Positions 8,337 to 18,500 of a stretch of 64,000 nucleotides of DNA are shown here, piece by piece (within the stretch, counting starts at the first letter, position 1; every line of letters begins with the position of its first letter). The notes beneath the pieces are model-generated. The model saw nothing but the letters and a program-made list of their open reading frames with translations. It was not told the origin of the DNA and searched no databases. The stretch comes from Nitrospira sp. (GTDB lineage Bacteria > Nitrospirota > Nitrospiria > Nitrospirales > Nitrospiraceae). The stretch covers positions 1,747,001 through 1,811,000 of the forward strand of contig CP126122.1 in NCBI GenBank assembly GCA_030123565.1, given 5' to 3'. The position numbers and the translations under genes were made by a program.

Positions 8337-8966
8337 ATGAGGCACTCCATGAATAAGAGGAACCAATCAGAACCACAAGGCGAGGGTTCCTTCACCGCAT
8401 CGAACGCGACTCCTGAGCCGCACCTGAACGACATGATCCAACGACTTCTAGAGCATGAGTCTGCGTTCCGAGTATTTCTACGTCGTCGTGTCAGTGATGA
8501 GGCAGTGGCTGAGGATTTGTTGCAAGAAAGTATCATCCGAGCCGTTCAAAGTCACCATTCCGTACGAAATGATGAAAGTGTGGTGGCCTGGTTCTATAAA
8601 ATCATTCGCCACACCCTCATCGACTATTATCGGTCGAACGGTGCGGAAGCTCGTCGTAATGAAGCCTTTCTCCAAGAACTGACTCTCTCTGGAGACGATA
8701 CGGAGCCTCCACTCGACGAGGTGAAAGCCACCGTCTGCACCTGCCTTCACCGTCTCCTTCCGAAGCTACGTTCGAACTATGCCGAGCTCATCCGGAGAAT
8801 CGATCTCGAAGACAAATCTCCGAAACGCGTCGCTGAGGAGTTGAAGATCTCCCACAACAATCTCACGGTTCGGTTGCATCGAGCCCGTCAAGCCTTGCGC
8901 GCCAGCCTGGAGCAGTCCTGCGGGGTCTGCAGTACACACGGCTGCCTAAATTGCACCTGCGAATAA
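8337..8966 (+). CDS. ECF sigma factor with cysteine-rich C-terminal tail, paralogue 1
   Basis: About 209 residues from the ATG at 8337; upstream TTG and downstream ATG (8349) starts are possible. Sigma region 2 (VAEDLLQESIIRAV, VVAWFYKIIRHTLIDYYR) and region 4 (ELIRRIDLEDKSPKRVAEEL then NNLTVRLHRARQALR) are clear. The tail has C-G-x-C-x4-C-x-N-C-x-C, the same spacing as the paralogue at 20292. Cys-rich tails in ECF factors such as CorE are known to sense metals directly and replace an anti-sigma factor. No anti-sigma gene is adjacent. It lies just upstream of the copZ-copA set, a plausible target. Confidence 0.85.
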   Translation: MRHSMNKRNQSEPQGEGSFTASNATPEPHLNDMIQRLLEHESAFRVFLRRRVSDEAVAEDLLQESIIRAVQSHHSVRNDESVVAWFYKIIRHTLIDYYRSNGAEARRNEAFLQELTLSGDDTEPPLDEVKATVCTCLHRLLPKLRSNYAELIRRIDLEDKSPKRVAEELKISHNNLTVRLHRARQALRASLEQSCGVCSTHGCLNCTCE

Positions 8967-9137
8967 CCCAGTCTGCCGGCACCGTCCCTAAGGACGAGTC
9001 CTCGCCTCATACCCACGCCAGCCCAATTGTCTCCACAGGCACTGTAATAATTCGCGCTCTCTTCCGTCTGAAGGGGTGAAGGATACGCGTTTCTTGATTG
9101 TGAGACGCGCGAAACCCACTCACTGAGGAGGTTCGCC

Positions 9138-9356
9138 ATGGACGAATTGACCCTGAAGATCACCGGGATGAGCTGCGGGCATTGCGTCGGACAGGTCACG
9201 AAGGCGCTGACCCGGCTCGACGGCGTGCAGGTGAACAGCGTGAAAGTCGGCGAAGCGATCGTCGTGTATGACCCGAGGGAAATCGTTCCCACGGAGATTA
9301 TCCTGGCTGTGACCGAGGCGGGATATAAGGCCCAGTTGGTCAGGAGAGTAGCATGA
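9138..9356 (+). CDS. copZ: CopZ-type copper chaperone
   Basis: 72 residues, one heavy-metal-associated (HMA) domain with the Cu(I) motif G10-M-S-C-G-H-C16. A GAGGAGG ribosome site precedes the ATG. It would carry cytosolic Cu(I) to CopA. Its stop overlaps the ATG of the next gene by 4 bases, and copA follows 14 bp after that gene, so the three form an operon. Confidence 0.93.
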   Translation: MDELTLKITGMSCGHCVGQVTKALTRLDGVQVNSVKVGEAIVVYDPREIVPTEIILAVTEAGYKAQLVRRVA

Positions 9357-9733
9357 GCATGATGGATTGGATCGTCATCATCGGCGGCATCTCCTTAATC
9401 GCCTGGATCAACTGGTATTTCTTTCTGGCCCGACAGCCGGTGGCGAACGCCGCGATCCGTCTGGAGGGTGTGCCGGAGATCGCCATTGTGGTTGAAGGCG
9501 GCTATCACCCAGCTGTGGTAAGCGTGAAGAGGGACAGGCCGGTCCGGCTCGTCTTCGATCGCCGAGAACGGTCAGGTTGTTCGGAAGAGATCGTCTTTCC
9601 AGATTTCGGGGTCCGCAAGTTCTTGCCCGCCTTCCGAAAGACCACGCTCGAGCTGACGCCGGCACAGACAGGCCATTTCGAGTTCACCTGCGGGATGAGC
9701 ATGTTGCGCGGTCGGCTCATCGTGCAAGACTGA
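9353..9733 (+). CDS. Membrane-anchored cupredoxin-domain protein
   Basis: 126 residues. One N-terminal membrane helix ([19 protein letters not shown]) is followed by a cupredoxin fold of the small type found beside CopA ATPases. Likely copper ligands are His in GGYHPAVV, Cys and Met in [10 protein letters not shown]. The domain would face the periplasm and accept Cu(I) exported by CopA or donate it to efflux adaptors. It sits between copZ and copA, overlapping the first by 4 bases. Confidence 0.85.
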   Translation: MSMMDWIVIIGGISLIAWINWYFFLARQPVANAAIRLEGVPEIAIVVEGGYHPAVVSVKRDRPVRLVFDRRERSGCSEEIVFPDFGVRKFLPAFRKTTLELTPAQTGHFEFTCGMSMLRGRLIVQD

Positions 9734-9746
9734 CGAGGAGGACACC

Positions 9747-12170
9747 ATGCCGACCACGACTCCTGTGATGGTGATAGAGAAACGGAACCTGACAGATACG
9801 GACGAAACCGGAACCAATGCAGCGACCACCCGTGAGAAGGTCACGATTCCCGTGAAGGGAATGACCTGCGCCGCCTGTCAGGCGCGGGTGCAACGGGCGT
9901 TGCAGGCAATGCCGGGTGTCCTCGACGCCTCAGTGAACCTCATGCTGAAGAATGCCGCTATCGCGTACGATCCTATGGTGACCTCCCACATGGCCCTGGT
10001 CGAGGCGATCCGCGAGACCGGCTATGGTGCGGAACTAGCCGCGCAGGATCAGAGCGCCTTCGATGAGCAGGAGGCACAGGATCGGGCGCAGGAGGAAGAG
10101 TATCGGGAACTCAGGCGCAAGGCGCTGTGGAGTGGAAGCATCGGTCTGTTGGCCATGGCACTGTCCATGCCGCTCATGGGGGCTGCCGAGGCGGATGTCC
10201 ATGGACCGGTTGCCGATCCGTTCATGCGATGGGCAATGGCATCCATGACCCCCGCCATCCGTGCCGTCGCTCCCTGGCTCTATACGTTCACCCCATGGAT
10301 GTTATCGTCTGCGCTGCTCGCGCTGACCCTGCTGGTCATGGGTTGGGCAGGGCGACATTTCTACGTGCGCGCCTGGTCCGCCTTCCGACATCACTCGGCG
10401 GACATGAATACGCTCATCGCCGTGGGCACAGGAGCCGCCTTCCTCTACTCCGTATTGGCGACTGTGGTGCCGGAGTTCTTCCTGAGTCGGGGCGTGCTGC
10501 CGGACCTCTATTACGAGGCGGTGATCATGATCATTGCGCTGATCCTGACCGGCAATGCGCTGGAGGCGCGGGCCAAACGACAGACCTCTGCGGCCTTGAG
10601 GCGTTTGGTGGAACTCCAACCGAACACCGCGCGGGTGGTGCGGGCCGGCGCCGAGCTAGACATCCCCGTGAACGAGGTCCAGGGCGATGAAATCGTGATC
10701 GTGCGACCGGGAGAACGCATTCCTGTGGATGGAGCCATCATTTCGGGGACGAGCGCGGTCGATGAATCGATGGTGACGGGCGAATCATTGCCGGTCGAAA
10801 AACAGCCGGGGGATCGCCTCATTGGCGGCACGATCAATCGGACCGGCGCCTTCCGGTATCGCGCGACGACGCTGGGGTTGGACAGCGTCCTGGCCCATAT
10901 CGTCAAGTTGATGCGTGATGCTCAGGGTTCACGGGCACCCATCCAGAGGCTCGCCGATCAGGTCAGCGGGATCTTCGTGCCGATCGTGTTGTCACTTGCG
11001 ATCGCGACGTTTGTGATCTGGTTTGTGACGGCTGACCAGGCGCCGGCCATGCGTGCATTTGCCGCGGCGGTGGCGGTCCTGATCATTGCCTGCCCCTGCG
11101 CAATGGGACTTGCCGTGCCGACTGCCGTTATGGTGGCGACCGGCAAGGGAGCCGAAGGGGGTATCCTGATCAAAGGCGGCGAGGCGTTGCAGCGGGCCGG
11201 TCAGATCAACACCGTCGTGTTGGATAAGACCGGCACGATCACCGAGGGGCGGCCGACCGTCACGGACGTGGTACCGGTTTTGGGTACGGAGTGGTCTGAA
11301 AAAGATCTCGTACGGCTGGTCGCCTCGCTCGAGGCCTCCTCTGAACATCCGCTGGCTGAAGCGATCGTGCGCTATGCGAAGGAGCAGTCGCTGCCCATGG
11401 CGACGGCAGACTCGTTCCAATCGGCCACGGGACAGGGAGCCACCGGCGTGGTAGATGGTGCCGCGCTGGTTGTGGGCAATGAGGCGCTCATGGCTGATTA
11501 TGCGGTGGATCTCACCACAATGAAAGAGGAGGTGGAACGTCTAGCCGGTGAGGGAAAAACGCCGATGTATATCGCGATCAACGGAACGTTGGCGGGGATG
11601 ATCGCCGTAGCCGATCCAATCAAGCCGACATCTCGTGACGCGGTTCAACAACTACAGCGACTGGGGCTCACGGTCGTGATGCTGACGGGAGATCATCAAC
11701 GCACCGCGGAGGCCATCGCACGGCAGGCCGGGATCGACCGCGTGGTCGCTGGCGTATTGCCGGATGGCAAAGTGGCCGAAGTCCGACGCCATCAGCAGGC
11801 GGGAGAGGTCGTCGCGATGGTGGGCGATGGCATCAATGATGCTCCAGCCTTGGCGCAGGCCGATGTCGGGTTCGCGATCGGCACCGGCACCGATATCGCC
11901 ATGGAGGCGAGCGACGTGACGTTGATGCGGAACGATCTCCACGGCGTCGTGTCGGCTATTCTTCTGGCCAGGCGAACAATGCGGACGATGAAACAGAATT
12001 TGTTCTGGGCATTTGTCTACAACGTCGTCGGCATTCCGGTCGCGGCCGGCATCCTCTACCCGGCCTTCGGCATTCTGCTCAGTCCCATTCTCGCCAGTGC
12101 GGCCATGGCGTTCAGTTCAGTCAGCGTGGTGACGAACAGCCTACGCCTCCGGCGTGCGCGGGTGGCGTGA
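9747..12170 (+). CDS. copA: Cu(I)-exporting P1B-1 ATPase CopA
   Basis: 807 residues with a GAGGAGG ribosome site. One N-terminal HMA domain (MTCAAC, Cys41 and Cys44), the TGES actuator motif, the CPC ion-path motif (C449-P450-C451 in [12 protein letters not shown]), phosphorylation Asp493 in DKTGT and the hinge [10 protein letters not shown]. The late helices have [13 protein letters not shown] and [15 protein letters not shown], the P1B-1 signature for Cu(I). It pumps cytosolic copper to the periplasm, from where the CusCBA systems of the window would remove it. Last gene of the copZ-cupredoxin-copA operon. Confidence 0.95.
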   Translation: MPTTTPVMVIEKRNLTDTDETGTNAATTREKVTIPVKGMTCAACQARVQRALQAMPGVLDASVNLMLKNAAIAYDPMVTSHMALVEAIRETGYGAELAAQDQSAFDEQEAQDRAQEEEYRELRRKALWSGSIGLLAMALSMPLMGAAEADVHGPVADPFMRWAMASMTPAIRAVAPWLYTFTPWMLSSALLALTLLVMGWAGRHFYVRAWSAFRHHSADMNTLIAVGTGAAFLYSVLATVVPEFFLSRGVLPDLYYEAVIMIIALILTGNALEARAKRQTSAALRRLVELQPNTARVVRAGAELDIPVNEVQGDEIVIVRPGERIPVDGAIISGTSAVDESMVTGESLPVEKQPGDRLIGGTINRTGAFRYRATTLGLDSVLAHIVKLMRDAQGSRAPIQRLADQVSGIFVPIVLSLAIATFVIWFVTADQAPAMRAFAAAVAVLIIACPCAMGLAVPTAVMVATGKGAEGGILIKGGEALQRAGQINTVVLDKTGTITEGRPTVTDVVPVLGTEWSEKDLVRLVASLEASSEHPLAEAIVRYAKEQSLPMATADSFQSATGQGATGVVDGAALVVGNEALMADYAVDLTTMKEEVERLAGEGKTPMYIAINGTLAGMIAVADPIKPTSRDAVQQLQRLGLTVVMLTGDHQRTAEAIARQAGIDRVVAGVLPDGKVAEVRRHQQAGEVVAMVGDGINDAPALAQADVGFAIGTGTDIAMEASDVTLMRNDLHGVVSAILLARRTMRTMKQNLFWAFVYNVVGIPVAAGILYPAFGILLSPILASAAMAFSSVSVVTNSLRLRRARVA

Positions 12171-12465
12171 GGGATTCGGAGAGACGAAAGGAGAAGGTGT
12201 GAGGCGCTTTGCGACGGTATGACGTGGGCGATTGACCCGAAATGCCTCAAGAGGATCCGTCTATGAGGTTCATGGTTTGCGGTGAAGGTTTGCGTAAGTT
12301 GCTAAAATCACGTGCAATAACTATATGCTGCCGTTCTCGTTGGCTGGGCACCGCTCATGCTTTATCAACAGGCGGGTGAGTCGACAGACTTGACGTGATG
12401 GCTACAAATTGGCAGAGGCTGTGCACAAAGTCGGGGGAGCCGTGCTCCAGGGAGTACTTGGTTCA

Positions 12466-12822
12466 ATGATTCCGCGGATGAATAGGCAGTGTATCGCGCT
12501 GGTACTCGCCTTCGCCCTCTGCCAAGTGATCGGGATGATGTGTGCCGTACCCGATCTGTCGGTCTCAAAAGGAACTGCCATCTTGCTGGAAGAAGGTATG
12601 ACATGCCCGATGGATGGGACAGTCATGTGTCCGCCGTCACTCACCTCGTCTCCCGAACGCCAGATAAAGAACAACATGGTCACAGACATTGATCATGCGC
12701 CGATCCTACTCAGCGTTGCCGTAGCTCTTAGAAGTCCTTCGGTCCCGACGCCGCGGTCTTGGAGCAGCGTGTTGTCCATTGTTTCCGTCTCCATAGGTTC
12801 TTCCCCGGTCCTCAGGATCTGA
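12466..12822 (+). CDS. Small secreted Cys/Met-containing leader ORF upstream of cusCBA
   Basis: About 118 residues from 12466; a second ATG at 12478 is equally possible. It has a signal sequence (IALVLAFALCQVIGMM) and a possible metal motif CPMDGTVMCPP; the rest is low complexity. It occupies the position before cusC that small CzcI/CopL/DUF2946-like proteins often occupy before efflux operons, but no family membership is certain. A strong hairpin at 12845-12877 separates it from cusC, which fits leader-controlled expression (inference). Confidence 0.5.
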   Translation: MIPRMNRQCIALVLAFALCQVIGMMCAVPDLSVSKGTAILLEEGMTCPMDGTVMCPPSLTSSPERQIKNNMVTDIDHAPILLSVAVALRSPSVPTPRSWSSVLSIVSVSIGSSPVLRI

Positions 12823-12844
12823 TCCCACACCGCCAATTCGTTCA

Positions 12845-12877
12845 CGTACCGCTCAATGTCCAACATTGAGTGGTACG
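12845..12877 (+). promoter_or_regulatory. Strong hairpin in the cusC leader
   Basis: Arms of 15 bases (CGTACCGCTCAATGT / ACATTGAGTGGTACG, 14 of 15 paired) around a 3-base loop, 36 bases before the GTG of cusC and 22 bases after the small leader ORF. Its position fits an attenuator or an operator. No T-run follows directly. Confidence 0.65.
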
Positions 12878-12913
12878 GATTCCATTACTCAACGTCCTCC
12901 TGGAGGTGCTGTC

Positions 12914-14257
12914 GTGAAACGATCACTCGTTCATAGCCTGCCGTGGGTCTTTTCTGCCCTCACACTCTCCATCTTGGGCCTCACCCCACTGAGTGTCAGT
13001 GGCGCACAAGAGACTGGTGGGGTTACACGCTCGGATAGCGCGGTCCACACGGCACCCGGTGACGATCGGGTTCATCTCCAGAGTCTCATCGAGGAACTCG
13101 CCCGGCAGAACCCGGAGGTTAAGGCAGCGCGAGAGCGCTGGGAGGCAGCCAAAGCCGTCGTTCCCCAGGTGCAGACGCTGCCAGATCCAAGGGTTCAGCT
13201 CGGATACCAACGGATGCCGATGGTGGAGCCCCTTCAAGGGGCCATGTATGGTCTTGCGCAGGAAATTCCATTCCCTGGCAAGCTGCGCCTCCGAGGCGAG
13301 GTCGCCACGAGAGAGGCAGAGCGGCTGGAGCAGGAGTATGTTGCGACGCAGCTGCGGTTGATCGCCCGGCTGAAGCAGGCCTATTTCGATTTGCATTTCA
13401 TCCATAAAGGCATTGAGATCGTCGAGCGAAACAAGCAACTGCTGCTGCAGTTTGAGAAGACGGCCAAAGCCCGCTACAGTGTGGGGCAAGCAGCCCAGCA
13501 GGACATCTTTCGCGCCCAGGTAGAGATTTCCCGTGTCCTCGACCGGCTCGCCGTGCTGGATCAACAAAAAGAAAGTTTGCACGCGGAGATCAATCGTCTC
13601 TTGAATCGTCCTCCTGCTGGACCCCTCGGCACTCCCGAGGAGATCCATGTCACACTCCTGACCGTGCCGTTGCCGGACCTGAGTCAACGGGCCGAGGACT
13701 TCTCGCCTATCCTGAGAGCCTCCGTAAAGGGCGTGGAACGGGGCGAGCAAGCAGTTTCGCTCGCGCGGCGACAGTACTTTCCTGATTTTGACATCAATGC
13801 ATTAGGACTGCGGAACGATCGCATTAACGACAACGGCTACCAAGTGATGCTCGGAATTAAGATTCCTCTCTGGTACGAAACGAAGCAGCGTCAAGGTGTG
13901 AGGGAGGCGGCTGCCGGCTTGAACAGTGCGCGCGAAGAGTTGACGGCCACGCGCCAGGAAGTCTTATTCCAAGTGAAGGATTCATTCGTCCAGGCCCAGC
14001 GGGCGGAGCGGCTCGTGATGATCCTGCGTGATGCCATCATTCCACAGGCCACCCTTGCTTTGCGAGCTGCGCAATCGAGCTATGCAGTCGGCAAAGTAGA
14101 TTTCCTCACGCTCTTAAATAGTCTCTTGACGTTACAGGACAGTGAACTCGAGCTCCATGGTGAGATGGTCTCACATGAGAAAGCCCTTGCGAGGTTGGAA
14201 GCCATAACGGGTGGACCTTTGACTGGGGGAGTCCAGGAGGGAACTCAGGGCCAATGA
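12914..14257 (+). CDS. cusC: CusC-type outer-membrane channel
   Basis: 447 residues from the GTG at 12914, chosen because GGAGG lies 7 bases upstream and a proper signal peptide (ending VSGA) follows; the longer frame upstream has no ribosome site. TolC-fold repeats are visible: QEIPFPGKLRLRGEV in the first half, RRQYFPDFDINALGL and the IIPQATLALRAAQSSY segment in the second. It would form the outer-membrane exit duct for the CusBA pump. It overlaps cusB by 4 bases (ATGA). It is the intact counterpart of the truncated channel half fused at 1-840. Confidence 0.9.
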   Translation: MKRSLVHSLPWVFSALTLSILGLTPLSVSGAQETGGVTRSDSAVHTAPGDDRVHLQSLIEELARQNPEVKAARERWEAAKAVVPQVQTLPDPRVQLGYQRMPMVEPLQGAMYGLAQEIPFPGKLRLRGEVATREAERLEQEYVATQLRLIARLKQAYFDLHFIHKGIEIVERNKQLLLQFEKTAKARYSVGQAAQQDIFRAQVEISRVLDRLAVLDQQKESLHAEINRLLNRPPAGPLGTPEEIHVTLLTVPLPDLSQRAEDFSPILRASVKGVERGEQAVSLARRQYFPDFDINALGLRNDRINDNGYQVMLGIKIPLWYETKQRQGVREAAAGLNSAREELTATRQEVLFQVKDSFVQAQRAERLVMILRDAIIPQATLALRAAQSSYAVGKVDFLTLLNSLLTLQDSELELHGEMVSHEKALARLEAITGGPLTGGVQEGTQGQ

Positions 14258-15510
14258 GTCGTCGTCCTCTGTATATCGGCCTGGCACTGCTGCTGACTGT
14301 GGGGCTTGCCATTACGTGGTGGTGGACCACCCGGGATTCCATGCCGGCCCCTCCCGAGACGCAACCTGAGGCCGTGCCGACCCATGAGGCCATGCCAGGT
14401 ATGGAACATCCAGGGGACAAGCCGGCATCGAAAGCACAGGGGGGAAAGGACCTGCCCTCGCCGTCACCGGATCTGACGTCACGCACCGTGACGATTGCCC
14501 CTGAACGGTTACAGACGATCGGCGTGAAATTTGAGGAGGTCGCACGGCGCCCGCTCGAAAAAATCATTCGCACCGTCGGCCGGGTAGAGATCGATGAGCG
14601 GCGCCTCGCACGTGTGAACCTCAAATTCGCCGGCTGGATCGACGAACTCTTCGTGAGCGCCATCGGGGATCACGTGAAGAAGGGGCAGCGCCTCTTTACG
14701 ATCTACAGCCCGGATATCGTCGCTACTCAAGAGGAGTATCTGTTGGCCCTGCAGAGCATCAAGGAGCTCGGTCAAAGCGAGTTCCCTGAAGTGTCCCGCG
14801 GAGCGAAAGATCTGCTTGAAGCGACGCGGCGGCGGTTCCAACTGTGGGACATCACGCCGGATCATATCCGGGACCTCGAGCAAACGGGAAAGGTGCTCCG
14901 AACCCTGCCGATGCATTCTCCGATTACGGGAACGGTCATTCGCATGGAAGCCCGAAGAGGCACCTACGTGAGCCCCGGAACAGAGCTGTATATGATTGCC
15001 GATCTCGCCCACATCTGGATCTTAGGCGACATCTATGAGTACGAGCTGCCCTTCATCACCATCGGCCAGGGAGCTACGGTCACGCTCTCCTACGATCCCA
15101 GTACGAAGCTCCACGGCCAGGTCGGCTTCATCTATCCGACGCTCGATCCCAAGACGCGGACGGCCAAGGTTCGATTCGAAGTGGAAAATCCCGGTGAAAA
15201 GCTCAAGCCCGAGATGTACGCGAATGTGGCGTTAAAGATCCCGCTTGGGACACGCCTGGCGGTCCCACGCGACGCGGTCATTGAATCGGGGGAGCGCCAG
15301 CTTATCTTCATCCACCACGGAGGCGGCAAACTGGAATGGCGATCCGTCAAGCTGGGCGTGAGTGCCGGGGACTGGGTGGAGGTGGTTGAGGGACTCAAGG
15401 AAGGCGACCACATCATCACATCGGCGAACTTTCTGATCGACTCGGAGAGCCAGTTGAAAGCGGCTGTCGGCGGGATGGCGGGGATGCTGGGCATGAAGAT
15501 GAAGGATTGA
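14254..15510 (+). CDS. cusB: CusB-type periplasmic adaptor
   Basis: 418 residues. One N-terminal membrane helix, a short Met/His-containing segment (HEAMPGMEHPG), the barrel and lipoyl domains (FAGWIDELFVSAIGDHVKKG), the helical hairpin (YSPDIVATQEEYLLAL) and the beta-barrel/membrane-proximal part (GTYVSPGTELYMIADLAHIW). The C-terminus ends in GMAGMLGMKMKD. It links CusC and CusA and may hand Cu(I)/Ag(I) to the pump. It overlaps cusC by 4 bases and precedes the pump by 6 bp. It shows which part of the adaptor is missing in the fused gene at the window start. Confidence 0.92.
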   Translation: MSRRPLYIGLALLLTVGLAITWWWTTRDSMPAPPETQPEAVPTHEAMPGMEHPGDKPASKAQGGKDLPSPSPDLTSRTVTIAPERLQTIGVKFEEVARRPLEKIIRTVGRVEIDERRLARVNLKFAGWIDELFVSAIGDHVKKGQRLFTIYSPDIVATQEEYLLALQSIKELGQSEFPEVSRGAKDLLEATRRRFQLWDITPDHIRDLEQTGKVLRTLPMHSPITGTVIRMEARRGTYVSPGTELYMIADLAHIWILGDIYEYELPFITIGQGATVTLSYDPSTKLHGQVGFIYPTLDPKTRTAKVRFEVENPGEKLKPEMYANVALKIPLGTRLAVPRDAVIESGERQLIFIHHGGGKLEWRSVKLGVSAGDWVEVVEGLKEGDHIITSANFLIDSESQLKAAVGGMAGMLGMKMKD

Positions 15511-15516
15511 ACGCCC

Positions 15517-18500
15517 ATGGTCGAACAGATCATCGAGTTCAGCGCGAGAAACCGCTTCATTGTCTTTCTGCTGGTCTTTGCATTCTCAGTGGTCGGACTC
15601 TGGGCGATGTGGCAAACACCGATTGATGCGTTGCCGGATATTTCCGACACGCAAGTCATCGTCTATACCACCTGGCCGGGACGCTCGCCCGATCTCGTGG
15701 AAGATCAAATCACCTATCCGATTGTCACGGCGCTGCTGTCCACGCCCAAAGTCACCGTCGTTCGTGGGTTCTCGGATTTCGGCTATTCCTACGTCTACAT
15801 TCTGTTCAAAGACGGCACGGATATTTATTGGGCCAGGTCGCGCATCCTCGAACGGTTGAGTCAACTCTCTGGCCGCATGCCGGAAGGGGTCACGCCGCAA
15901 CTCGGCCCAGACGCGACGGGCGTGGGCTGGGTCTTTCAATATGCCCTTGTCGATGAGACCGGCCAGCATGATCTCGCCGCCCTGCGCAGTTTCCAGGACT
16001 GGTATTTGCGGTACTGGATACGCGCCGTGGAAGGCGTGGCCGAGGTGGCCAGTATCGGCGGCTTTGTCCGGCAGTACCAGGTCAATCTGGATCCGACCAA
16101 AGTATTGGCCTATCGCCTCTCCCTTCCTTCTATTGTCGAAACGATTCGCCAGAGCAATAACGACGTGGGTGGCCGCGTCGTGGAGTTCTCCGGAATTGAA
16201 TACTTGGTCCGTGGGAGAGGTTATATCAAGAAAGTCGGGGACATTGAGAAGATCGCTGTGGGGGTCAACGAAAACGGCACACCAATCCTATTGCGCGACG
16301 TGGCGACGGTCCGGCTCGGGCCGGACATGCGACGAGGGCTGGCGGAGCTCAACGGCCAAGGCGAGGTCGCGGGCGGCATCGTCGTGATGCGGTTCGGCGA
16401 GAACGCCCTCAATGTGATCGAACGAGTCAAGGCGAAACTCAAGGAGATCGAACCCTCCATGCCGAAAGGCATGAAGGTCGTCCCGGTCTATGACCGGAGC
16501 GACTTGATCCACGAATCGATCGCCACGGCCAACGAAAGCCTTCTGGAAGAACTGGTCGTCACGGGCGTGCTGATTCTGGCGTTCTTGCTCCATGTCAGGT
16601 CCGCGATCGTGCCTATCCTTACACTTCCTCTCGCCGTCCTGATCTCGTTCATTCCCATCTATCTGATGAACATCGGCATGAACATCATGTCGCTGGGCGG
16701 CATCATCGTGGCGATCGGCGACATGGTTGATGCCGCCATCGTGATGGTGGACAACGCTCACAAGCGCCTCGAGGAATGGGAGCGGGATGGGAAGGTCGGC
16801 GACCGGCTCCAAGTCTTGATTGATTCCGCGAAAGAAGTCGGCCCGCCCATTTTTGCGTCTGTGCTCGTCATTGCGATCTCGTTCATCCCGGTCTTCGCGC
16901 TCGAAGCGCAAGAAGGCCGCATGTTCAAGCCGCTGGCCTGGACCAACAACCTGGCTATCGTGATGTGCGCGGTCCTGGCTATCACGTTGGTCCCGGCCTG
17001 CTTACCGACGTTCATTCGAGGCAAGATCTTTCCGGAACTGAAGCATCCTGTCACCCGTTCGCTCCAACGGCTCTATGCGCCCGTGTTGCGCACGGCCCTG
17101 CACTATCGGAAAGCGGTCGTGATCGGGGCCATCGTGTTGATGGCCAGCATCGTACCGCTCTACCAGCAGATGGGCTCCGAGTTTATGCCGCCCCTGTATG
17201 AAGGCACGATCCTCTATATGCCGACGACGTTGCCGGGCTTGTCGGTGACTGAGGCCAGCCGGCTGCTGCAGATCATGGATCAAAAGCTGCGATCCTTTCC
17301 GGAGGTGGAGCATGTCTTCGGCAAGGCTGGACGAGCCGAAACCTCCACCGACCCGGCGCCCTTCAGCATGATGGAAGTGGTCGTTGAGCTGAAATCGAAG
17401 GATCAGTGGCGACCAGGGTTGAGCTATGAGGGACTCGTGGATGAGATGGACCGCGCGCTCCAGATTCCTGGTGTGACGAACGCCTGGACGATGCCGATCA
17501 AGGCGCGGATCGACATGCTGACGACTGGGATTCGGACGCCGGTGGGGATCAAGATCTTTGGTCCCGATCTGAAGCAGATCGAACAGATCGGCGAGCATCT
17601 GGAGATGGTGCTCAAAGAGGTCCCAGGCACGCGGAGCGTCTATGCGGAGCGAGTGTCCGGCGGCTACTTCCTTGATTTCGATATCAACCGGGACGAGATC
17701 GCGCGCTATGGTCTGAAGCTGATGGATGTCGGGAAGATCATCGAAACGGCCATCGGGGGTGAAAATATCGCCACCACCATCGAAGGCCGGGAGCGCTATC
17801 CGATCAACGTCCGTTATCTCCGTGAGTTGCGGGATGATCCTGAAAAGCTGAAGCGCGTGCTCGTGGATACGCCGACCGGCGCGCAAGTGCCGCTCGCGCA
17901 ACTCGCGACGCTCCGATTCGTCAATGGTCCACCCATGGTCCGGGATGAAAACGGCATGTTGGCCGGCTACGTCTTTCTCGACATGACGGGGCGTGATGTC
18001 GGCGGATATGTGGAGGATCTCAAACGGGTTGTGGCGGCCAAAGTCGAACTGCCGCAGGGCTATACGATTGTCTGGTCCGGTCAATATGAATTTATGGAGC
18101 GGGTGAAAGAGCGGCTGAAGCTGGTCGTGCCGCTGACGCTCATCATCATCTTTGTCACCTTCTATTTCACGTTCCACTCCGTCGCACAAACCTGCATGGT
18201 GATGGTGGGGGTGCCGCTCTCGCTGGTGGGGGCCATCTGGTACCTGTCGATCCTGGGCTACAACATGAGCATCGCGGTGTGGGTGGGACTCATTACGGTC
18301 GTAGGCACAGCCGCGGAGACCAGTGCCGTCATGTTGGCCTATCTGGATGAGGCCTGCGCCCGCCGCAAAGCGGTGGGCGGCCTCACGACCCTGCAGGATG
18401 TGATCGAGACGGTGCAATTCGGCGCCGTGGAACGGATTCGGCCCATGATGATGATCGGGCTCGTGGACGTGATCGGATTGATCCCGGTGATGTGGGCCAC

